DNA from: Thalassomonas haliotis
GTDB taxonomy: Bacteria; Pseudomonadota; Gammaproteobacteria; Enterobacterales; Alteromonadaceae
DNA length: 64,000 nt
Reading direction: 5' to 3'
NCBI RefSeq assembly: GCF_028657945.1
Contig: NZ_CP059693.1
Location: forward strand, 62,001 to 126,000
Shown piece after piece: positions 17,490-27,064 of this stretch. A program made the position numbers and the translations under genes. Numbering within the stretch: the first letter of the stretch is position 1; each line of letters begins with the position of its first letter. The notes beneath the pieces were generated by a model. That model saw nothing but the letters and a program-made list of their open reading frames with translations. It did no database searches and was not told where the DNA came from.

Positions 17490-18109
17490 TAGTTTCCTTG
17501 TGTGTTGTTATCTGTTGTATTGTCGGCGGCAAAGGGCATTTCTTGGCTATTAATGCCTTTGCCGTTGGCGATCTGAATACCGAGTTCGATCACCTGTTGG
17601 TAAAATTTCTGATAATGCTCCCATTGCGGCACGGCGGCGGCTATGGTGATGGCGGCTGCCGCTGCATGACCGTATAAAAACGGCGGCGGCATCACCGCAG
17701 GTAAATCCGGCTCCACTATGCTGCCGGTGCCGGACCAGAATACCGCTTTTGCCACCCAGCCGGGAGCACATTCCAGGCCGACCCTGTCTGCCAGCTGGCT
17801 GGCGCGGATCCTTAGGGTTTCATTGGGTTGGCCCAGCCAGTTGCGGGCGGCGTTAATGGCCAGGACCTCCTGTCTTGTCCAGTCCGCCTGGCGTAAATCC
17901 ATGGCATCACTGGCCCAGCCAATTGCTTCCACCACAGGTAAAGCATGGGCAATAAACTGCACCACATCGTTGTATAGTTCCTGCTCCTGGAGCAGCGCTA
18001 TCGCTGCTTCCGGTGTCAGCTCCGGGGTAAGTAAAGCCTTGGCCTCGTCGCTGAGCTGGTAGCGGCTGATGATAGAAGCGACATTTTTATTGGGGATTTT
18101 TTTAAGCAT
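17489..18109 (-). CDS. T6SS-linked protein of unknown function (DUF6931-like)
   Basis: A 206-residue, probably cytoplasmic protein lying between vgrG and PAAR. It has an N-terminal helical part (LSDEAKALLTPELTPEAAIALL), a central WASDAMDLRQADWTRQEVLA helix, and a PPPFLYGHAAAAAITIAAA stretch near 140-158. From memory this pattern fits the DUF6931 family found in vgrG-PAAR gene groups, where it probably acts as an adaptor or chaperone; this was not checked. Only 15 bases separate it from the vgrG stop, supporting one operon vgrG, this gene, PAAR. Confidence 0.7.
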   Translation of the reverse strand: MLKKIPNKNVASIISRYQLSDEAKALLTPELTPEAAIALLQEQELYNDVVQFIAHALPVVEAIGWASDAMDLRQADWTRQEVLAINAARNWLGQPNETLRIRASQLADRVGLECAPGWVAKAVFWSGTGSIVEPDLPAVMPPPFLYGHAAAAAITIAAAVPQWEHYQKFYQQVIELGIQIANGKGINSQEMPFAADNTTDNNTQGN

Positions 18110-18124
18110 CCTTTTTACCTGTTA

Positions 18125-20119
18125 TTAGTTGACCTGCACCAGCGATCCCTGGATCTGGGTAATTCCGGAGGAAGAAACCTTAGTCATGGCGGATGAGCTG
18201 AGTTCTGCCCCGGCGCTGCCGCTGACTTTGGCCTGGGCCGAGCTGCTGACGGTAACACCGGCGCTGCCGGAGAGCTCAGCTTGCGCGCTGGCGCTGGCGC
18301 TGAAATTACTGCCGGCGCTGAACTCGGTTTTAGCACTGCTGGAGCCGCTGATATTCATGCCGCTCATCTTGATATCGCCGCTGGAATCAATGGTCAGTTT
18401 ATCGCAATTAATCGCGATGCCGCTGGTGCTGATTTCAATGGAATTGCTGCCGACGGTTAAAGTGATCTTGTCGTCTGCAGTCATGGTAATTTCTTTGGCT
18501 TTTTCCGCCAAAGTTTCCGCTATGGTTAACGAGTAACTGTCATTGCCGGTTATCGTCATGGCCTTTTCCGTGGTGCTGCTATATTCCGCGGTAACGGTTT
18601 CCGTTAAATTGTTTTCCACTTCTACCACATAATCTTTGGCGGCATGGAAATAAAGCTGTTCATTGTCGGACTTATCGTCAAAACGTATCTCGTTGGCGGT
18701 TTCCCCCAGCTGGGTCTTGATACCGCTCTGGGTGCTGTTGAGTTCCGCATAGGGCGGCGGATTCTTGCTGTTATAAACACTGCCGATAATCACCGGCTGG
18801 TCCGGATCGCTGTTGACGAAACTTACCAGTACCTCATCGTCCACCCGGGGAATAAACTGCATGCCTAAACTGCTGCTGGCCATGGGTTGGGCCACCCGTA
18901 TCCAGCAGCTGGGACTGTCGCCGCCGACCTGATCCCAGTGAAACTGCACTTTGATGCGGCCGCTGGCATCATGTTGCGGCTGGCCGCTGTCGCCGCCGAT
19001 AACGATCGCCGTTTGCAGGCCGCTGATTTGCGGTTTAGGGCAGGCTTTCGGGTAGCCGGGATAAGCAGCGGGGCGGCAGAAAAAGTCATTGGCATACACC
19101 ACTGCCTGCTCTGAGGCATCTATGGTATGGGTAATGGCTTCTATGGCGTATTTGCCTACCTGGCTGCTGTCGGGATGGTTTGCCAGGCTGAACTGGGTGG
19201 CCAGGGTCAGTTCTTCGACCTTGCTGCTGCCTTCAACTGCGCTGTAGTCCCCCTGGAGCTTGTTCAGCTGGTTATCCGCCACGGTTGAGTTGATATCGCT
19301 GATATCGCCTTTTACCGAGTGGGCGCCAAAATGGTACTGGGTCAGTTTCTGGTTGTTGGCTATGGTATGGGACGAGCTTTTATCGCCGCTTTCAATCAGC
19401 TGGCTGCTGGCATAATCGTAATTGACGGTATTGACCGACTTGCTGTGTACCCTTAATTTCGGCTGCCAGCGGCTGATCAGCTGCTGCTCGCCGGAGCGCT
19501 CACTGATATAGTCCAGCTTGCCGACTTCGGCGTCTTCATAGGGGGAAGCGGGATCATGCAGGGTCAGCTGATGGCTGTTGCTGCTATGGCTGAAATAATA
19601 ATGAATGCCTTGCTCCGCCAGTAGCCGGGTAACAAAGTCAAAATCGCTTTCGTCGTATTGTACGCAATAGTTGCGCTCATCCGAGGGTAAAGTGCCTAAG
19701 GTGTAATTGCCGGAAAAACCGGCGTCGTCGAAGACCGAAGATAAAATTGCACTCAGGCTTTGTTGCTGGAACACCCGGTAATTTCGGCGCAGGGTCAGCA
19801 GCCACAACCAGGGGCGCAGGGTAATGCGATAGCGGGCATAGCCATGTTCAGATTCAGGTTCAAGCTGCTGCACTTCGGTGAGATAACCGTGAAACACCCG
19901 TTTTTCTTTTTGCTTGTTATCGGCTATTTCATTCCAGTGGCAGGTCAGCGGCTGTCCCAGCTGATCGGCGCTGACAAAGCTGTTACTGACCAGGATGCCG
20001 GTAATGGTAAAAGGCCTGGATAATTGCTCCTCTATGGTCAATTTATGGCCGAGGTGCATATCGCCGTTTGAATCGGTGAAATAGAGTCCGCGATTATCAA
20101 ATTGATAAGAAACCGCCAT
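18125..20119 (-). CDS. vgrG: VgrG/TssI, T6SS spike protein
   Basis: A 664-residue spike protein. Residues 1-370 form the gp27-like base (YCVQYDESDFDFVTRLLAEQG is diagnostic), about 385-470 the gp5 OB-fold (GRIKVQFHWDQ, then CWIRVAQPMA), and from about 480 the beta-helix needle. The end (about 575-660) is a run of short Ser/Ala/Gly repeats (SSSAQAKVSGSAG), as expected for a needle stalk. There is no obvious catalytic extension, so it is a structural VgrG that would carry separate cargo. It starts its own - strand operon with the DUF-like and PAAR genes. Confidence 0.96.
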   Translation of the reverse strand: MAVSYQFDNRGLYFTDSNGDMHLGHKLTIEEQLSRPFTITGILVSNSFVSADQLGQPLTCHWNEIADNKQKEKRVFHGYLTEVQQLEPESEHGYARYRITLRPWLWLLTLRRNYRVFQQQSLSAILSSVFDDAGFSGNYTLGTLPSDERNYCVQYDESDFDFVTRLLAEQGIHYYFSHSSNSHQLTLHDPASPYEDAEVGKLDYISERSGEQQLISRWQPKLRVHSKSVNTVNYDYASSQLIESGDKSSSHTIANNQKLTQYHFGAHSVKGDISDINSTVADNQLNKLQGDYSAVEGSSKVEELTLATQFSLANHPDSSQVGKYAIEAITHTIDASEQAVVYANDFFCRPAAYPGYPKACPKPQISGLQTAIVIGGDSGQPQHDASGRIKVQFHWDQVGGDSPSCWIRVAQPMASSSLGMQFIPRVDDEVLVSFVNSDPDQPVIIGSVYNSKNPPPYAELNSTQSGIKTQLGETANEIRFDDKSDNEQLYFHAAKDYVVEVENNLTETVTAEYSSTTEKAMTITGNDSYSLTIAETLAEKAKEITMTADDKITLTVGSNSIEISTSGIAINCDKLTIDSSGDIKMSGMNISGSSSAKTEFSAGSNFSASASAQAELSGSAGVTVSSSAQAKVSGSAGAELSSSAMTKVSSSGITQIQGSLVQVN

Positions 20120-20151
20120 AGTTAACCCTTAATCTTGATTGAATTCCTGAA

Positions 20152-20177
20152 GGTTTATACGCTGATATGTATAAACC
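20152..20177 (-). promoter_or_regulatory. Perfect 9-bp inverted repeat upstream of vgrG
   Basis: ggtttatac (20152-20160) and gtataaacc (20169-20177) flank an eight-base loop, 33-58 bases before the vgrG start. It could be an operator or a leader hairpin. Confidence 0.4.
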
Positions 20178-20223
20178 ACAAATATAAGAAGACGTTATCA
20201 TTAATGGCGAAATTAAAGCAAAC

Positions 20224-20248
20224 AAAACCCGGCGAAAATCCGGGTTTT
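20224..20248 (-). terminator. Intrinsic terminator between the orphan gene and vgrG
   Basis: aaaacccgg (20224-20232) pairs with ccgggtttt (20240-20248) over a seven-base loop. Read on the - strand it is followed by ttttgtttgctttaattt, so it should end the transcript of the 692-residue gene before vgrG. Confidence 0.7.
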
Positions 20249-20250
20249 AT

Positions 20251-20460
20251 GTACAGGAAGTACATCAGTTTATTTGCTCCCGGCATAAACTAAGGACTTA
20301 TATCCCTATAAGCCATGCCGTGATCACAAGGATGTGAGAGAACGGCGATGTACAGGAAGTAACATCAGTTTATTTGCTCCCGACATAAACTAAGGACTTA
20401 TATCCCTATAAGCCATGCCGTGATCACAAGGATGTGAGAGAACGGCGATGGTACAGGATG
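20251..20460. repeat. About 100-bp tandem duplication downstream of the orphan gene
   Basis: Two nearly identical copies at about 20251-20349 and 20350-20450 start gtacaggaagta, differ by one inserted base and one substitution, and are followed by the first nine bases of a third copy (20451-20459). Each holds a small perfect hairpin, cttata-tccc-tataag. The stretch 20120-20478 has no gene; it holds the vgrG leader, the terminator and this repeat. Confidence 0.9.
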
Positions 20461-20478
20461 AACAAGCGCTGACAGCAA

Positions 20479-22557
20479 TCAGGCGTAAAGTAGCTGAGCC
20501 TGCCGGGATTTAGTGGAATATTCGCTATGCAACCGGCTGAGATTATCCACTTCTTTATCGATCAGCTCCCTGAGCCGGGTCATGGCTGTCAGGCGCTTGC
20601 TGGTCTGGTGCATCTTGTTTTTCGGATCCAGCCAGGTATGCAGGGGGTTAAGCAGCTGGTTCATCAGGTAATGGATACGCGCCTTGATATCTTCCAGGCA
20701 GGATTTAAGTTTATCTTTTGTTAAGGCCCCCTGGCCGTATTTCGCCCGGTTGACCTGGAACAGCTGGCTATAGCCCACCAGGCCTTTATCGATACTTTTG
20801 GTAAATTCGTGGCGACGGCCAAAACGCACCCAGCTAAGTTTTTTCCATTGTGACAAATCGATGACCTTATCCCCTAAGCGCACGCCGGAAAAAGCTTGGT
20901 GATTCAGCCAGGTTTGCCCCAGTATCTTGTTGTTGACCTGTTTCAGCGTCAGTTCAAATTTACGCATCTCCATTACAGGATCACTTTCCTGGCTTGAGGC
21001 GGCATTGAGTTTTGCTTTTTTGAACCAGGTTACTTCATCCAGGACCCCGGTGGTTTGGCTGCTCCGGGTCGTGGCTTTTTTTAATGCTTTTTGGTTAAAC
21101 CAGGTGATATCGTCGAGCAAACCTGCAGTTTTCTCCTGATGGCTTGTGACCGGGGCCAGGCTGCCGGTATCGGATCGCCTGATGGCGGATAACAGCGCGG
21201 TCCTGGGAATGGCGGCTAAATAATCTTTAGATTTCTCATGATGCTCGACCATAGCAGCGCGCATTAATTCGCTTTGTCCCGCAAGGTGCAGCCGGTATTC
21301 GTCGCCGATGTTGTCTATTTTACACGGGTGTTCATCAATAATGCGCCTGGCTTCCGCTTGCATTGGTTTGATGTGCTTGTCGATCACTAAATGGGTGTAT
21401 TTGATCCAGGTGGCAAAACCTGTGGTATTGCCTGGCATCATGGCCACCAGCTGACTTTGGCTGGCACTGCTGATGACATGGCTGGCGATCAGCGGGCTGA
21501 TGTTAAAGACTGACAAGTCAAAACTGCCTGAGGTCATGGAAGCATTGATTTGACGAAAGACTTTATTGGCTTTTTTGATTTCTATGCACTGGCGTATGGT
21601 GGTGATAATGCTTTGCAGAGTTTTGCGAAAATCATCTGCCCAGGCCACTGCCTGCGACGCCATCGGCATTACCCCGTCTACCAGCGCCTTGATGGCGGAA
21701 GCCGATAATTCCCCCGCCAGGGAGTTGCGTTCGCTCTTGAGCAATAAGTGTAACTGGTCGAAAGCGCCTCTTGGATCGCCGTCACAGGCAAATCTTCTCG
21801 CACGGTTGGACTGAAACACAGACACCTGTTTTTTGACCAGGTTATAGACCCCGGGGCCAAAGGTGGTGACGAATTCCAGTGCGTTTGCCAGCGGGAGCAA
21901 ATGGCCGATCAAGCGTTCCACCAAAGACAGGATTTCCTTTTTCACCAGTTCGATAAAGGTGTGTACCGGGATCGCCAGGGTTTTTACCAGCTGTTTGAAA
22001 AAGTCGATCACCCGGTTGATGATGGTATTGATGGGGGACAGGGCGCTTGAAATGGCTTTGCCCACAGGGGCAAAATGCCCGAGAATGCCGTTGACGATGC
22101 GGCGGACGATATCCGGCACGCTAATGCCGGTGATGGCCATTTGCTCCAACAGGGATTTGACATCGCTGATAAAACCTTTGGCCGTTTCCTGGCGGCTTTT
22201 AAAGCGCATATTACAGCCCCAGAACATTTGGGCGCATAACCCCTGTTGCATGGCGCGCAATTCTGCCAGCTCCCTTAAGGCGCTGGCGTCTGATTTTCCG
22301 GTCATAAAGAGTTTCAGGTGTAATTCCCAGGGGGCCTGGGAGCCGGTATTTCTCACCGACTGGGTGAAATCCTTTTTGGAGCGGCACCAGTAATAGAATT
22401 TTACCTTGAGGTCGTCCAGGTTTTCCCGGTTGCGTTCGTGCTCATAGGTTTGAATGGCAGTGTCGACTTCCACCAGGGCATCGCTTCTTCTGCAAAGTAC
22501 ACCGCCGGCGGTGCGTGATTTCCATTCGTCATAACTCATTAATACGGGAAATGGCAT
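20479..22557 (-). CDS. Orphan 692-residue protein, candidate T6SS effector
   Basis: I do not recognise the family. No signal peptide. The N-terminus has a short helical module (DEWKSRTAGG, then LDDLKVKFYYWCRSKKDF). Residues about 140-235 are long amphipathic or hydrophobic helices (IVRRIVNGILGHFAPVGKAI and following) that could bind or enter membranes. Near 465-515 two related segments occur (GLLDDITWFNQKALKKA and GVLDEVTWFKKAKLNAA). The rest is helical and basic. It lies directly upstream of vgrG on the same strand, separated by repeats and a terminator. The location suggests secreted cargo; no immunity-like gene is adjacent. It could also be an unrelated cytoplasmic protein. Confidence 0.55.
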   Translation of the reverse strand: MPFPVLMSYDEWKSRTAGGVLCRRSDALVEVDTAIQTYEHERNRENLDDLKVKFYYWCRSKKDFTQSVRNTGSQAPWELHLKLFMTGKSDASALRELAELRAMQQGLCAQMFWGCNMRFKSRQETAKGFISDVKSLLEQMAITGISVPDIVRRIVNGILGHFAPVGKAISSALSPINTIINRVIDFFKQLVKTLAIPVHTFIELVKKEILSLVERLIGHLLPLANALEFVTTFGPGVYNLVKKQVSVFQSNRARRFACDGDPRGAFDQLHLLLKSERNSLAGELSASAIKALVDGVMPMASQAVAWADDFRKTLQSIITTIRQCIEIKKANKVFRQINASMTSGSFDLSVFNISPLIASHVISSASQSQLVAMMPGNTTGFATWIKYTHLVIDKHIKPMQAEARRIIDEHPCKIDNIGDEYRLHLAGQSELMRAAMVEHHEKSKDYLAAIPRTALLSAIRRSDTGSLAPVTSHQEKTAGLLDDITWFNQKALKKATTRSSQTTGVLDEVTWFKKAKLNAASSQESDPVMEMRKFELTLKQVNNKILGQTWLNHQAFSGVRLGDKVIDLSQWKKLSWVRFGRRHEFTKSIDKGLVGYSQLFQVNRAKYGQGALTKDKLKSCLEDIKARIHYLMNQLLNPLHTWLDPKNKMHQTSKRLTAMTRLRELIDKEVDNLSRLHSEYSTKSRQAQLLYA

Positions 22558-22888
22558 GGCAAGGCACTCCGGTCAAGACAAAAACAGCTTGCCGTGTCCG
22601 GTGACAACAACTGAATGGACTAAAGAATAGACATCAATGTGTATCTGTTATCGACCTATCTTAATGAAAATATTGATGAGAGCAAATACTTCCTGAAAAG
22701 ACGGTAACGGCAGGCCAGGCCGGCAATTACGAAATATGTCGTCTTGTTGCCAAATGTAATAAAATGTAAATATTAGTCTTCTCTTTTGTAAACTGCTGTT
22801 CTATATTGATTTCTGGCAAGGGAAGTATCTGCCGACAATAAAAAACAATAATTGATGTCAACATCATGGATGTTACAGGGAGAGTTTT
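22558..22888. other. Divergent intergenic region, orphan gene / TonB receptor
   Basis: About 330 bases without a gene. It must hold both promoters. An A+T-rich stretch at 22740-22860 and a small tgatg-tcaa-catca dyad (about 22854-22867) lie before the receptor; CAGGGAGAG at 22874-22882 is its ribosome binding site. No known operator was recognised. Confidence 0.5.
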
Positions 22889-25762
22889 ATGTTTAAACAG
22901 ACACATCTGGTGAACTCTGTTCGCCTGGGATTAATCTTTTGTGTTACTGCTGCGCCTGCCGGTTTTGCCGCAACCATTAACGAAAATACCAATGCTGAAG
23001 AAATTGAAAAAATAGAAGTGACCGGGTCGCGTATTAAACGCACCGAGCTCGAAGGACCTTCGCCGATCGTGATATTAACCGCGGACGATATCAGCGATAA
23101 AGGTTTCAGCAATATGTATGAAGCCATTCAAAACCTGACCGCCGGCACAGGCACCAACCAGGGGCAGGGGTACACTAATTCTTTTACCCCTAATGCCGAA
23201 ACCGTGAACTTACGCGGATTGGGGGCAAACCGGACCCTGGTTTTGCTTAACGGCCAGCGGGTAGCCAATTACCCCAGGGCCTATAACAGTGAAAATAATG
23301 TTTTTAACCTTTCTACCATACCGACATCTGCGGTTGCCAGAATTGAGATTTTAACCGGGGGAAATTCGGCAATTTACGGCTCGGATGCGGTGGCCGGGGT
23401 CATGAATATTATCACCAAGAAAAATATTGAAGATACTACGGTTACCCTACATCACAATACTTCAGACGCCGGCGGCGGCGACAACCGTAAGCTGACCCTT
23501 ACCGGCGGCTTTAGCAATGAAGATTTCTCCTGGAGTTATGCCGTGGATTATTCCGATCAGGATATGCTGCTCGGCAGTGAAAGGGACTGGCTGGATGATT
23601 TTGAGGACGGCCCGGCCACGGACACCCAGCCGGAACATTCCCGGGTAAATGCGCGTACCATTATGGCCGGCGGCTGGGAAGGCGGCTTTGTTTATTTGCA
23701 TCCGGATGAGTTTGGCGACAATATCTGTGATCAGTATTCGGAGCTGGAATTGTCCGAACGTCCCAGCCGCGGCTTCTATTGCGGCCGGGATAGTACGGGA
23801 GATTCTTCCTATATTAATGAGCGGGAAAATATTTCTGTTTACAGTAATTTTCAATGGGACTTTGCCGAACAACATCAGTTAACGGCGGATGTGCTGTACT
23901 GGACCAGTGATGCCGCACAGCAGGGAGGTTATGGTGCTTCCTGGCGAACCGATACCATGACCTCGGGTTATCACGATGGCGGTGGTTTTGTCTGGGATGC
24001 CGAAAATGAAAGGTATCTATATCTGCAGCGTACCTTCAGCAAAGAGGAAACCGGCGATAATAAGTCTTATTTTGAAGACGATATGTTATATGTTTCCCTG
24101 GGATTGAACGGCATTATTTTTGATGATTATGATTATCAGATCACGCTTTCCCACAGCGCGACCGATAACAAGGAGCATGAGCTGCTGATCGCCTCGGACA
24201 AGGCGCGGGAATATTTTCTCGGTACCCCGGTAGGGGTTGAGGCCGGTGAGCCGGGTATGGAATATATCCCGAATTACGACCGTTTCTGGAGTCCGCTGGA
24301 TGAAGCCGGCCGCGCCGCCATTGTCGAGAAGAATGACTCGACCGCAGATGCCAGTGTTACTACCCTCAATGGTTTTGTCAGCGGTGCCCTTTATGAGTTG
24401 CCCGCCGGTGAACTGGGGTTTTCGGTGGCGCTGGAGTACTCGACAGAAGAATATGAAATCAATGTCGACCCCCGTACCCTGAATGAAAATACCGGTTGGG
24501 GCAATGGCCTTACCGGCACCGAAGGCGGCGGCGAGCGTGACAGGTACGGCATTGCCCTGGAATTCGAGGTGCCCATTACCGGGCAGCTTATTGCCAATAT
24601 TGCCGGTCGTTATGATTATTACAATGACAATACCGATGTCGACGGCGCCTTTACCTATCAGTTGGGATTGCAGTACCGGCCTACGGAAGATTTATTGCTG
24701 CGCACCAGCTATGCCACTTCTTTCCGCGCGCCGGATATTCACCAGGTCAATTCCGGACCTTCCGGATCATATCTTGGGATCACTGACTATTACCTGGAAA
24801 CCAAATGTTTACAGTTGAGTCAGGGGCAAGATACCGGTTTTAACGCGGTAGATCTGGCGGCGTTGCAGGTGCAATGTAATCCGGAATTGCCGGGGGAGTT
24901 GAAGGAAGGGCAAACGGTTAAAGTTACGCAAACCGGCAATACCAAGTTACATGAAGAGAGCGGTTATTCTGCTTCAATCGGTTTCTCCTGGGATGTGACG
25001 GAAAACCTCAACTGGACCTTTGATCTCTACAAGGTCAAGATTAAAGATCAGGTAGAGTCATGGAACAGCGACAACTATTTCCGTAAAGAAAGGGATTGTC
25101 GCGAAGGCATTAACATCGAAGGTGTTGATTGTGAGTTTATTTTAAGCCGCAGCAGCCGCTTTGACGGCTCGATGCCGAATTCAGGTTTAACGGTGGAGTC
25201 CTGGAACAGTACATATGTCAACCAGGCGCTGAATGAACAAACCGGCTTCGATATGCAGCTGGACTACCTCTATGATGCCGGTAGCTGGGGTGAATTCACT
25301 GCGGAAATCAAATATACCCATGTGCTGGAGACGGTCAATCAGGAATTTGCCGGGGAAGAAATCGACGATGATTACCGGGATGATTATTTAAACAGTGCGC
25401 TGCGCTCTAAAGTAGACAGCACTTTTGCCTGGAAAAAAGACGACCTGCGCATCACCTTAACGCAAATGCGCTACGGCTCCAGCTGGAATTGGGAAGACCC
25501 GGATCCGACGCGTAATACCAATGAAGAAAGGCGGGCGCTGGCGGGGCGTTTGGCACCCTGGCTGATCTATAACCTGGGGGTTAACTATGATATCACCGAT
25601 GCCCATAGCGTACGCCTGGGGGTCAATAACCTGCGTGATACCCGGCCCCGCAACGACAAGAGCTTTGACGGTAGCGATCCCTGGTTTGACCGCAGTGTTT
25701 ATCCGACCATGACAGGGGTAATGGGCCGTACTTTCTCGTTTGATTACATCGGGAAGTTTTAG
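22889..25762 (+). CDS. TonB-dependent outer-membrane receptor
   Basis: A 957-residue receptor with a signal peptide (cleavage near GFAA) and then IEKIEVTGSRIKRTELEGPSP, the typical start of the plug domain in marine gammaproteobacterial TonB receptors. The plug continues with ETVNLRGLGANRTLVLLNGQR and SAIYGSDAVAGVMNIITKK. The barrel ends with an aromatic C-terminus (FSFDYIGKF). The closest general type is the oligosaccharide/peptide-receptor-like group, but the substrate cannot be told. It stands alone, without a degradation or uptake operon, and ends in a strong terminator. Confidence 0.95.
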   Translation: MFKQTHLVNSVRLGLIFCVTAAPAGFAATINENTNAEEIEKIEVTGSRIKRTELEGPSPIVILTADDISDKGFSNMYEAIQNLTAGTGTNQGQGYTNSFTPNAETVNLRGLGANRTLVLLNGQRVANYPRAYNSENNVFNLSTIPTSAVARIEILTGGNSAIYGSDAVAGVMNIITKKNIEDTTVTLHHNTSDAGGGDNRKLTLTGGFSNEDFSWSYAVDYSDQDMLLGSERDWLDDFEDGPATDTQPEHSRVNARTIMAGGWEGGFVYLHPDEFGDNICDQYSELELSERPSRGFYCGRDSTGDSSYINERENISVYSNFQWDFAEQHQLTADVLYWTSDAAQQGGYGASWRTDTMTSGYHDGGGFVWDAENERYLYLQRTFSKEETGDNKSYFEDDMLYVSLGLNGIIFDDYDYQITLSHSATDNKEHELLIASDKAREYFLGTPVGVEAGEPGMEYIPNYDRFWSPLDEAGRAAIVEKNDSTADASVTTLNGFVSGALYELPAGELGFSVALEYSTEEYEINVDPRTLNENTGWGNGLTGTEGGGERDRYGIALEFEVPITGQLIANIAGRYDYYNDNTDVDGAFTYQLGLQYRPTEDLLLRTSYATSFRAPDIHQVNSGPSGSYLGITDYYLETKCLQLSQGQDTGFNAVDLAALQVQCNPELPGELKEGQTVKVTQTGNTKLHEESGYSASIGFSWDVTENLNWTFDLYKVKIKDQVESWNSDNYFRKERDCREGINIEGVDCEFILSRSSRFDGSMPNSGLTVESWNSTYVNQALNEQTGFDMQLDYLYDAGSWGEFTAEIKYTHVLETVNQEFAGEEIDDDYRDDYLNSALRSKVDSTFAWKKDDLRITLTQMRYGSSWNWEDPDPTRNTNEERRALAGRLAPWLIYNLGVNYDITDAHSVRLGVNNLRDTRPRNDKSFDGSDPWFDRSVYPTMTGVMGRTFSFDYIGKF

Positions 25763-25809
25763 GTTTAATTTATTCCGTTATCAATGACCTAACCCTGAAA
25801 CAGGTATAT

Positions 25810-25846
25810 AAAGCCGGTTGTTATAGGCAACCGGCTTTTCTTTTTG
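25810..25846 (+). terminator. Intrinsic terminator of the TonB receptor gene
   Basis: aaagccggttg (25810-25820) pairs perfectly with caaccggcttt (25828-25838) over a seven-base loop and is followed by a T-rich run (tcttttt). Confidence 0.92.
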
Positions 25847-25971
25847 AATTGGCTTTAGCAAGAGCTGGATATGCAGGCATACCAGAGACATTGTTGGCAA
25901 TGTGTTTCATGACCTGGGAGCCACCGGCAGTTTTTTGGCTCACCTCGCCTGAAAGGACTTCCCGGCTTGCT

Positions 25972-26889
25972 TTAAGCAGAAACCTTAGTAATTTCAAAAT
26001 ATAAATAACAGTGATCGGAATAATTCTCGATCCATTTGTCCTGCTCTTCAACCGTGCTCTGGTCAACCCAGCCGCGGATATCTACTTCAGACTGGCCGTT
26101 GTTAGAACCGGGTCCGCTTTCATTAACCGGTGACTTGTTATGCCAGAGCCGGGCTTTTAAATGCCTGGAGAGGATCACCTGATCTAAATCTGCCGCCGGA
26201 TAGCGGCTGTTGGATCCGTTGGACCAGGTATTGGGGCAGGTTTTGGATAAACGGCGCATGCTGACGGATTTTCGGTTGATATATTTATCCAGCCTTTCCA
26301 GCTCGGCAGAGGCGGGTATATCGTGTTTTCTGCCGCTGTAATTCATGCCCATGGTATTAAAATCACCGAGGACAATAAAATTCGCCCTTTTATTATTGGT
26401 AGCGATCTTATCCAGCTTTCTTTTTAACTTATAGATACTGGCAAATTGTACGTCCCTGACCCCCAAGCCGATTGGCGTACTCTGGCTTTTAAGGTGCAGG
26501 AACATCAAACTATAGTCTTGCCCTTCTACCCTGACCGACAGCATGGCGCCTGGCCTGAGGCGGCTGTAGGCGGATTTAAATTCAACCCGCTGGCTAAAGA
26601 AGGCGGTAAATTTATGCTTCACCGCCACTAAAATCTCCTGGGTTTGCGGCCCTTCCGTGATATGGAAGGAATAACCCGGCAGCTCAGTTAACAGGCTGTG
26701 ATACACGGTTTTTCCTTCGACTTCGTATAAGGCAAAGATGTCGGGATTTTCAAATTTAATGGTGTTGACGATGCGAAAGAGGCGGTCGGGACGTTTGCCT
26801 TTCAGGTGCTCGATATTCCAGGACAAAACAGAAAAAGCTTTCGGCATGGGAATAACGCCAGTTGTCTGTGTGTTGTTAAACGTTAGCAC
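25972..26889 (-). CDS. Endonuclease/exonuclease/phosphatase-fold protein
   Basis: A 305-residue protein of the EEP (DNase I-like) fold. Motifs in order: FSVLSWNIEHLKG at about 18-30 (metal-site Asn), FALYEVEG (the usual Q-E-V/Glu site), LMFLHLKSQ, FIVLGDFNT (catalytic Asp and Asn), and the terminal SDH near residue 293. All expected catalytic positions are kept, so it should be an active phosphodiesterase, perhaps a nuclease or a phospholipid phosphatase. No signal peptide. The start is uncertain: the ATG at 26847 gives a protein beginning just before the motif, but neither start has a clear ribosome binding site. Confidence 0.88.
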   Translation of the reverse strand: MLTFNNTQTTGVIPMPKAFSVLSWNIEHLKGKRPDRLFRIVNTIKFENPDIFALYEVEGKTVYHSLLTELPGYSFHITEGPQTQEILVAVKHKFTAFFSQRVEFKSAYSRLRPGAMLSVRVEGQDYSLMFLHLKSQSTPIGLGVRDVQFASIYKLKRKLDKIATNNKRANFIVLGDFNTMGMNYSGRKHDIPASAELERLDKYINRKSVSMRRLSKTCPNTWSNGSNSRYPAADLDQVILSRHLKARLWHNKSPVNESGPGSNNGQSEVDIRGWVDQSTVEEQDKWIENYSDHCYLYFEITKVSA

Positions 26890-26990
26890 GCGTTGAGCGA
26901 CTTTTCCTGTTTATGGCTGATAAAGACAGTTATGTGAACAGCAGCAAGCAGACATTATCAGGCTTGGGGAGGCCGTTATGGCGGGGAAGG

Positions 26991-27033
26991 CATGGTCCGG
27001 CTGAAGAAATTGCCGGGGTATAACCGGACCATG
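26991..27033 (-). terminator. Hairpin downstream of the nidogen-like PEP-CTERM gene
   Basis: catggtccgg (26991-27000) pairs perfectly with ccggaccatg (27024-27033) over a 23-base loop, 32 bases after the gene's stop. There is no T-tract. Confidence 0.45.
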
Positions 27034-27064
27034 GAGACTTGCGGCGAATTATCGTCTTAAGGGA

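Noticed and set aside
20251..20460. CRISPR-like array
   Set aside because: Only two adjacent copies of about 100 bases without spacers; it is a simple tandem duplication.
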